From positions 1-54,403 of the IMG/VR virus record IMGVR_UViG_3300013114_000124: a stretch of DNA of 54,403 bases. The stretch is one strand, 5' to 3'. The translations under genes and the position numbers were made by a program. The DNA comes from a virus. Positions 50,491 through 54,403 of the stretch are shown in pieces. Below the pieces are notes generated by a model. It did not search any database, was not told the DNA's origin, and saw only the letters and a list, made by a program, of their open reading frames with translations. How positions within the stretch are numbered: position 1 is the first letter of the stretch; each line of letters begins with the position of its first letter.

Positions 50491-52053
50491 TTAGTTTCTA
50501 GCTACAACTGCGTCAGTGGTCAAAAACGCACCTGCAACAGATACAGCGTTAGTTAGCGCAGATTTTGTAACCTTCTTAGGGTCAACTATACCTGCTTCAA
50601 TCATGTCTACAAGTTCTCCTGTATTAACATCGATACCTTCTGTAGGTTTAGCAAAACTCATTAAGTCCGTGCTATCTATACCCGCATTAGCTAATATCTG
50701 CTCAAACGGAGCGCTAAGAGACTCTAACAACATAACGTAACCTTTAACGAAAGATTCGCTATTTTTAGTAGGGACTTCTCTTAGTAAGTTAAGAGAAATA
50801 TCTAGTAGTGTTACACCACCACCGGCAACGATACCTTCTTCAAGGGCCGCTCTAGTAGCGTTGATACCATCTTCAATTCTATCTCTCTTCTCGATAAGCT
50901 CGCTATCTGATGAAGCACCGATATGAAGAGTTGCAACTCCTCCGCTGATTCTAGATAAACGCTCTTGCAAGTCTTTACGCTCTATGTCGTTGTTCTCAGC
51001 TTTAATTCTAACTTTAAGCTCTTCGATAGTTTCTGTCAAGTTGCCTTGATTACCGATAAGAATACTGCTACTTACATCAGCTATAAACTTATCCACTCTG
51101 CCTAAGGCTTCAGCTCCTAAAGAAACACCTGTCTCAGACGCTACAATCTTAGCTCCTGATAGCTTAGCTACGTCTGATAGAATGTCAGAGTTAATTTTAA
51201 GAATCTGAGGAGTTCTCACTACACAAATCTTACCTCGTATAGCTCCGCTATCTACGTTACTACGTATTGTAGAGAATACAAAAGGGTCGATGTCGTCACA
51301 AATAATCACTAAAGAGTTATGAGGATTGTCCGCGCTCCATACTGCGTTAAACATTTCTACTAAGTTATCTCCTCTCTCTATCTTACCTTTGTAAAGTAAT
51401 AAGTAAGGATTCTCAAGGGCACACTCATATTTGATAGGGTCTGTAACAAAGATAGGGTCTATAAAACCATTATCTAATTGTATACCTTGACCTACTTCGA
51501 TAGTAGTCTCCCTAGTGTCAGATGGCTTAGTGATAACTAAACCGTGCTCACCAATCTTAGAGAAAGCTTCTGCTATTAAGTTACCTAAATCTTTATCTCC
51601 GTTAACAGATATAGTGGTAACATCTGAAAGGTTATCATTAGAAACTTGTATAGCTCTTGAGTCTAACTCAGCTAAAACATCCTCTAAAGCTGCGTCCATA
51701 CCTCGTTTGAGTTGTATGGCTGAGGCTCCTTCTTCTAATGCTTGCAACCCTGCGTTGAAAATACTCTGAACAAGTACAGAGGCTGTAGTTGTGCCGTCAC
51801 CTGCTTTAGTGTTTGTTCTACCTGAAGCCTCCTTAACTATAGATGCCCCAATCTCCTTGAAACGACCTACAGGGTCGATACTTCTTGCAATAGATACTCC
51901 GTCCTTAGTGGTGATGTATCCGCCCTCTCCTACAGGTATGATTACTGTCCTACCTTCGGCTCCCATAGAAACTTTCACTGTGTCAGCTACTTCGTCTACT
52001 CCTTTTTTTAATTCTTGTCTCGCGTCGTCAGCGAATTTAATTACTGTTTTCAT
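50491..52053 (-). CDS. groEL: Phage GroEL chaperonin
   Basis: The 520-residue protein is a full-length group I chaperonin. Nucleotide-binding residues match E. coli GroEL: TTKDGVSIA (Asp51, equivalent to Asp52), AGDGTTTASVL (Asp86, equivalent to Asp87) and RIEDGINATRAALEEGIVAG, which keeps the catalytic Asp398 equivalent. The GPKG of cellular GroEL is GAEG here, and the Gly-Gly-Met tail is absent (ends DAVVARN). ATPase function should be intact. groES is immediately upstream (2 bp), as in bacterial operons. It probably folds the capsid or large virion proteins during infection. Confidence 0.95.
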   Translation of the reverse strand: MKTVIKFADDARQELKKGVDEVADTVKVSMGAEGRTVIIPVGEGGYITTKDGVSIARSIDPVGRFKEIGASIVKEASGRTNTKAGDGTTTASVLVQSIFNAGLQALEEGASAIQLKRGMDAALEDVLAELDSRAIQVSNDNLSDVTTISVNGDKDLGNLIAEAFSKIGEHGLVITKPSDTRETTIEVGQGIQLDNGFIDPIFVTDPIKYECALENPYLLLYKGKIERGDNLVEMFNAVWSADNPHNSLVIICDDIDPFVFSTIRSNVDSGAIRGKICVVRTPQILKINSDILSDVAKLSGAKIVASETGVSLGAEALGRVDKFIADVSSSILIGNQGNLTETIEELKVRIKAENNDIERKDLQERLSRISGGVATLHIGASSDSELIEKRDRIEDGINATRAALEEGIVAGGGVTLLDISLNLLREVPTKNSESFVKGYVMLLESLSAPFEQILANAGIDSTDLMSFAKPTEGIDVNTGELVDMIEAGIVDPKKVTKSALTNAVSVAGAFLTTDAVVARN

Positions 52054-52055
52054 AC

Positions 52056-52325
52056 TTAATCTAAAATTGCTATTATATTACCTGCTTGAATTATGAAATG
52101 GTCTTCGCCATTATGTTTACATTTCCCCGGCTCTCTAGGCTCTAAGTAGTGGACAAAATCGCCTGGTTCAGTCACATCTACTTTCTCTCCCACTAAAACA
52201 ACTTCCGCTACGGGAAGGCTTAGTCCGTCATCTTTAATCTCTAGACCTCCTTCGGTCTTAATGGTGCCTGCTAATCTTTTTAGCAACACTCTTCCGTTAA
52301 CTACTTTGGTTACGTTCTTACTCAT
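52056..52325 (-). CDS. groES: GroES co-chaperonin
   Basis: The 89-residue protein has the GroES order: a first strand VVNGRVLLKRLAG, a mobile-loop region KTEGGLEIKDDGLSLP, then AEVVLVGEKVDVTEPGDFVH, then the roof and last strands ending FIIQAGNIIAILD. Length and the 'GniIAil' end are typical. It caps the GroEL ring. It precedes groEL by 2 bp and its start overlaps the stop of the exonuclease gene by 8 bp. It is smaller than, and distinct from, the double-domain GroES-like protein at 20404-20982. Confidence 0.85.
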   Translation of the reverse strand: MSKNVTKVVNGRVLLKRLAGTIKTEGGLEIKDDGLSLPVAEVVLVGEKVDVTEPGDFVHYLEPREPGKCKHNGEDHFIIQAGNIIAILD

Positions 52326-53277
52326 TTTCTGATTTCCATTTTAAATATGATGAATTTGACATTTTAAATTGTACTTGGTCGTCTAAACAAATCATGTGTC
52401 TTTGGATAGTACCTGCAGGAGTTACAGAAAGGTTTCCGTTAAACTCTCTTATGTTACTTCCTCCACAATTAGGGCAAGTATGTTTACCTAAACCTTTGTG
52501 GACACCTAAATGTGTCTTGTGACCCATATACTTTCTCATCTCTAAGTATAACTCCTCTGTAGAAACAATGTCTCCTACATTGTAGTCTATCATCTTCTGT
52601 AAGTACTCTTCCTTCTCTTCGTCTGTACCGAATTGAATCTTATCCCACATAGTTATACCTTCGTGACTTTGCTTAACAGTTACTCCTAAATACTCAGATA
52701 AGTAAGCCATTGAGTAGCTAGGGATTCTGAATAACTTCTTAGCTTGCTTCATAACGTCAAAAGACTTTATGTGTAAGTTGACAGTCAGTTTATACTTAGC
52801 TGCTCTAGCGTTAATCCACTTGTTATCAAACTTATCGTTATTGTATCCGATAACCATGTCAGCGGTATTATAAACCTGCAAGAAATCTCTCATGAGTTGC
52901 TCATCAGATTGGTCTTTATCCCAAGCTATAGAGTAAACTTTGTCTTCTCCTAGCCACTTATAAGATACCGTTATGATACGAGGCTCTTCTTGTAGTTGGG
53001 TGTGGTTTATATAAGTTTTACCTGACCAAAATACCATAGCAGGTACTCTGCAAGTTTCTAAGTCGTAAACTAAAACCCTAAACTTGTGCTCGTTACCAAT
53101 TTGTGTATTAAGACCTAAAGCTTTAGCCCAATTCCTAATACTTCTTCTAGTAACTCCGAAGTGCTCAGCTAGTTCTTTTTGTATATCTGACATTAGAACG
53201 CCTTGGCTCTTTGTCTCATACTTTCTGCTTATTAACTCCTTATCTTTAAGGGTTAGTGTACTATACGATGTCTCCAT
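52318..53277 (-). CDS. HTH-exonuclease-zinc-finger fusion
   Basis: The 319-residue protein has three parts. Residues about 28-58 form a helix-turn-helix (LMSDIQKELAEHFGVTRRSI, then RNWAKALG). The RNase H-like exonuclease follows with VLVYDLETC (Asp72, Glu74), VIGYNNDKFDNKWINAR and a DYNVGDIVSTEELY motif giving the YxxxD type residues. Near residue 257-262 a CPNCGG pair, with a later Cys in ICLDD, may bind zinc. The combination suggests sequence-targeted DNA processing or recombination. It overlaps groES by 8 bp and the coiled-coil gene upstream by 17 bp. Confidence 0.75.
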   Translation of the reverse strand: METSYSTLTLKDKELISRKYETKSQGVLMSDIQKELAEHFGVTRRSIRNWAKALGLNTQIGNEHKFRVLVYDLETCRVPAMVFWSGKTYINHTQLQEEPRIITVSYKWLGEDKVYSIAWDKDQSDEQLMRDFLQVYNTADMVIGYNNDKFDNKWINARAAKYKLTVNLHIKSFDVMKQAKKLFRIPSYSMAYLSEYLGVTVKQSHEGITMWDKIQFGTDEEKEEYLQKMIDYNVGDIVSTEELYLEMRKYMGHKTHLGVHKGLGKHTCPNCGGSNIREFNGNLSVTPAGTIQRHMICLDDQVQFKMSNSSYLKWKSENE

Positions 53278-53470
53278 GTACTAATTGCTCTTTTAACATA
53301 TTAAGTTTGCTCCTTACGTCCTCTATGAACTGAATGCATGATTCTTTGTCTCTGTCTACTAAAGAATCCGATAAGTCTGCGACATCATCTTGAATGTCAT
53401 TTATTTGGCTATTAATAACCTTAAGCCTTCTGCTATCTAAAGACTCTCTATTCTCTTTTTTGTTGCTCAT
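53261..53470 (-). CDS. Small coiled-coil protein
   Basis: The 69-residue product (MSNKKENRESLDSRRLKVIN...) is almost all helix with heptad spacing of Leu/Ile/Val (INSQINDIQDDVADLSDSLV; FIEDVRSKLNMLKEQLV). It is acidic and soluble. It overlaps the next gene by 17 bp and lies 4 bp after the 50-codon gene upstream, so it sits inside the operon. No family is recognised; small coiled coils of this type often mediate dimerisation or regulate a partner enzyme. Confidence 0.55.
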   Translation of the reverse strand: MSNKKENRESLDSRRLKVINSQINDIQDDVADLSDSLVDRDKESCIQFIEDVRSKLNMLKEQLVHGDIV

Positions 53471-53474
53471 GATT

Positions 53475-53627
53475 TTAAATTAAGTTTGTTACGTACAATA
53501 AATGTTTGAAATTTGTATCCATATTATTTAGGATAATCTTTCTGTGTTCAGTCTCTAATTCGTCTAGCGCATATGCCTTTGATATCGCTGACTCTTCTAC
53601 AACTTGTTCGAAAGTTTTTCTACTCAT
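53475..53627 (-). CDS. Small protein, 50 aa
   Basis: ATG at 53627 overlaps the end of the PDDEXK nuclease gene by 8 bp and the TAA at 53475-53477 stops 4 bp before the next start. The product begins MSRKTFEQVVEESAISKAYA, continues LDELETEHRKIILNNMDTNF and ends KHLLYVTNLI. It looks like a small helical bundle. The frame exactly fills the gap between two genes of the operon, which supports it. No family is recognised. Confidence 0.5.
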   Translation of the reverse strand: MSRKTFEQVVEESAISKAYALDELETEHRKIILNNMDTNFKHLLYVTNLI

Positions 53628-54078
53628 TAAGTGTTTTTATTAATTCTACTACTTTATCACAATCTGCCTGCCTTCTAGGTACAAACAGAACTGTGTCGTG
53701 GCCCTCCTTCACTATCAGCTTCTTAAAAAGCTTCCATGTTCTTGAGAAGTCAGGCATTGCTCGACCTTTAGTTTCTATAACCCAACTAAGGGGCTTACCT
53801 TTTGGAGGAGTGAAGTCAGGAGTGTAAACCATATCTGCGTAAGACTTGTTACCCCTGTCTTTGAAATCACCCTTGCCATTTAAGAATCTCTCGTAAGACT
53901 TGCCGTCGTATTTGAAACCTTCTATGATAACAAAGCTCTGTCCTTCGTATTCGAATTTAATCTTCTCTTTTTTAAGAGCCTTATACATATAAAGCTCCAA
54001 ACTAGATTTAAACTCTATTCCGTTAAACGTAACCTTCTTAGAGTTCACAGGTTTCCGACGTCTTTTTTTTCTACTCAT
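53620..54078 (-). CDS. PD-(D/E)XK endonuclease, DUF1064-like
   Basis: The 152-residue protein has a basic start (SRKKRRRKPVNSKKVTFNGI) and then the DUF1064 / phage endonuclease pattern: IEFKSSLELYMYKALKKEKI, then YTPDFTP with Asp88, then WVIETKGRAMPDF with Glu102 and Lys104. A final alpha/beta unit ends in VLFVPRRQADCDKVV. The family includes predicted Holliday-junction-type or structure-specific nucleases that act late in replication. Its start overlaps the stop of the upstream gene by 8 bp. Confidence 0.75.
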   Translation of the reverse strand: MSRKKRRRKPVNSKKVTFNGIEFKSSLELYMYKALKKEKIKFEYEGQSFVIIEGFKYDGKSYERFLNGKGDFKDRGNKSYADMVYTPDFTPPKGKPLSWVIETKGRAMPDFSRTWKLFKKLIVKEGHDTVLFVPRRQADCDKVVELIKTLNE

Positions 54079-54385
54079 CTACACTAACTTCTATTTTTAA
54101 TAGTTCAGCTTTCAAGCAGTTGTCTAAGTGCCTCTCTGTCGAATTGAAACTTTGGCTACTTGTAAGTCTAAATAACTTTTTGACTAGTCGACCTAAATCT
54201 TCATCTCTGATTCTCTCGTCTTCAGTCTCTTGGCTAGTTAAACCTGTGTCTAGCACAACTTTAAGTCTGCGAACTATGCTGTTATAAACGAATCTAAAAT
54301 GGGCGTTCCATTCGACTCTCTTTCTTGCTCTCTTAAGATATGTATATAAACAAGCTCTAGTCTTCTTGTAACCTCGCTCTGTCAT
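54071..54385 (-). CDS. Unknown basic helical protein, 104 aa
   Basis: The product begins MTERGYKKTRACLYTYLKRA and is mostly helical and rich in Arg and Lys. It has no clear helix-turn-helix, although FVYNSIVRRLKVVLD and DLGRLVKKLFRL could form one. Only 18 bp of sequence lie upstream inside the window (AAAGGTATATACAAG on the minus strand), so the promoter or preceding gene is unseen. It overlaps the nuclease gene by 8 bp. No family is recognised. Confidence 0.5.
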   Translation of the reverse strand: MTERGYKKTRACLYTYLKRARKRVEWNAHFRFVYNSIVRRLKVVLDTGLTSQETEDERIRDEDLGRLVKKLFRLTSSQSFNSTERHLDNCLKAELLKIEVSVDE

Positions 54386-54403
54386 AAACTTGTATATACC
54401 TTT

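Noticed and set aside
50516-52096. Plus-strand frames antisense to groEL (50516, 51515, 51791)
   Set aside because: They are mirror frames of a strongly conserved gene and have Ser/Pro/Ala-rich random-like products.

Overview
This window is part of a bacteriophage genome, almost certainly a tailed podovirus-type phage of a Bacteroidetes (Flavobacteriia-like) host. It is AT-rich. Its promoters read TTG-N20-TATnTTTG, the Bacteroidetes sigma pattern, and start sites have little Shine-Dalgarno signal. The order terminase, portal, scaffold, major capsid, ring proteins, >1300-residue stabilization-like protein, ejection proteins, giant polyvalent protein is the one seen in crAss-like and related Bacteroidetes podoviruses. 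Family assignments rest on motifs and gene order read by eye; no database search was possible.

Layout. (1) 1-1600, minus strand: small accessory genes plus two 80-nt tRNA-like genes that share an oversized anticodon domain. (2) 1638-3835: a long non-coding control region. It holds a roughly 700-nt highly structured RNA on the minus strand with its own promoter, then an array of about 28 copies of a 25-bp dyad (TAA-N5-TGA-N3-TCA-N5-TTA), then plus-strand promoters. This is the most unusual part of the window and looks like a replication origin and/or master regulatory region. (3) 3836-6978, plus strand: small early-type genes, a candidate small RNA, an 850-bp non-coding stretch and a secreted metzincin-type protease. 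(4) 7011-12345: a tail-fibre locus in which two related fibre genes point away from a serine recombinase, followed by a DxD glycosyltransferase-like gene and two duplicated-domain proteins. (5) 12437-20112, plus strand: a winged-helix regulator, small basic protein, tail fibre/spike genes and a lysis module (two holin-like proteins and a DUF5675 protein).

(6) 20172-48352, plus strand: packaging and virion genes. A tandem GroES-like protein sits directly upstream of the large terminase; portal, scaffold, major capsid, ring/stabilization proteins and ejection proteins follow, ending in a 3083-residue polyvalent protein with a HELAH metallopeptidase motif that is probably injected with the DNA. 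(7) 48382-54403, minus strand: a tightly overlapping replication/host-takeover operon with two PD-(D/E)XK nucleases, two DEDDy exonucleases, groES-groEL and several tiny proteins, two of them membrane peptides. The plus-strand virion block and the minus-strand block converge on a strong hairpin at 48354-48380.

How it fits together (inference): the 1.6-3.8 kb region divides minus- and plus-strand early transcription. Late genes run rightward from a few promoters separated by intrinsic terminators. The phage brings its own GroEL/GroES plus an extra GroES-like double-domain protein, probably for folding capsid or tail proteins. The replicative polymerase, primase and helicase must lie outside the window, beyond its right edge or across a circular junction.
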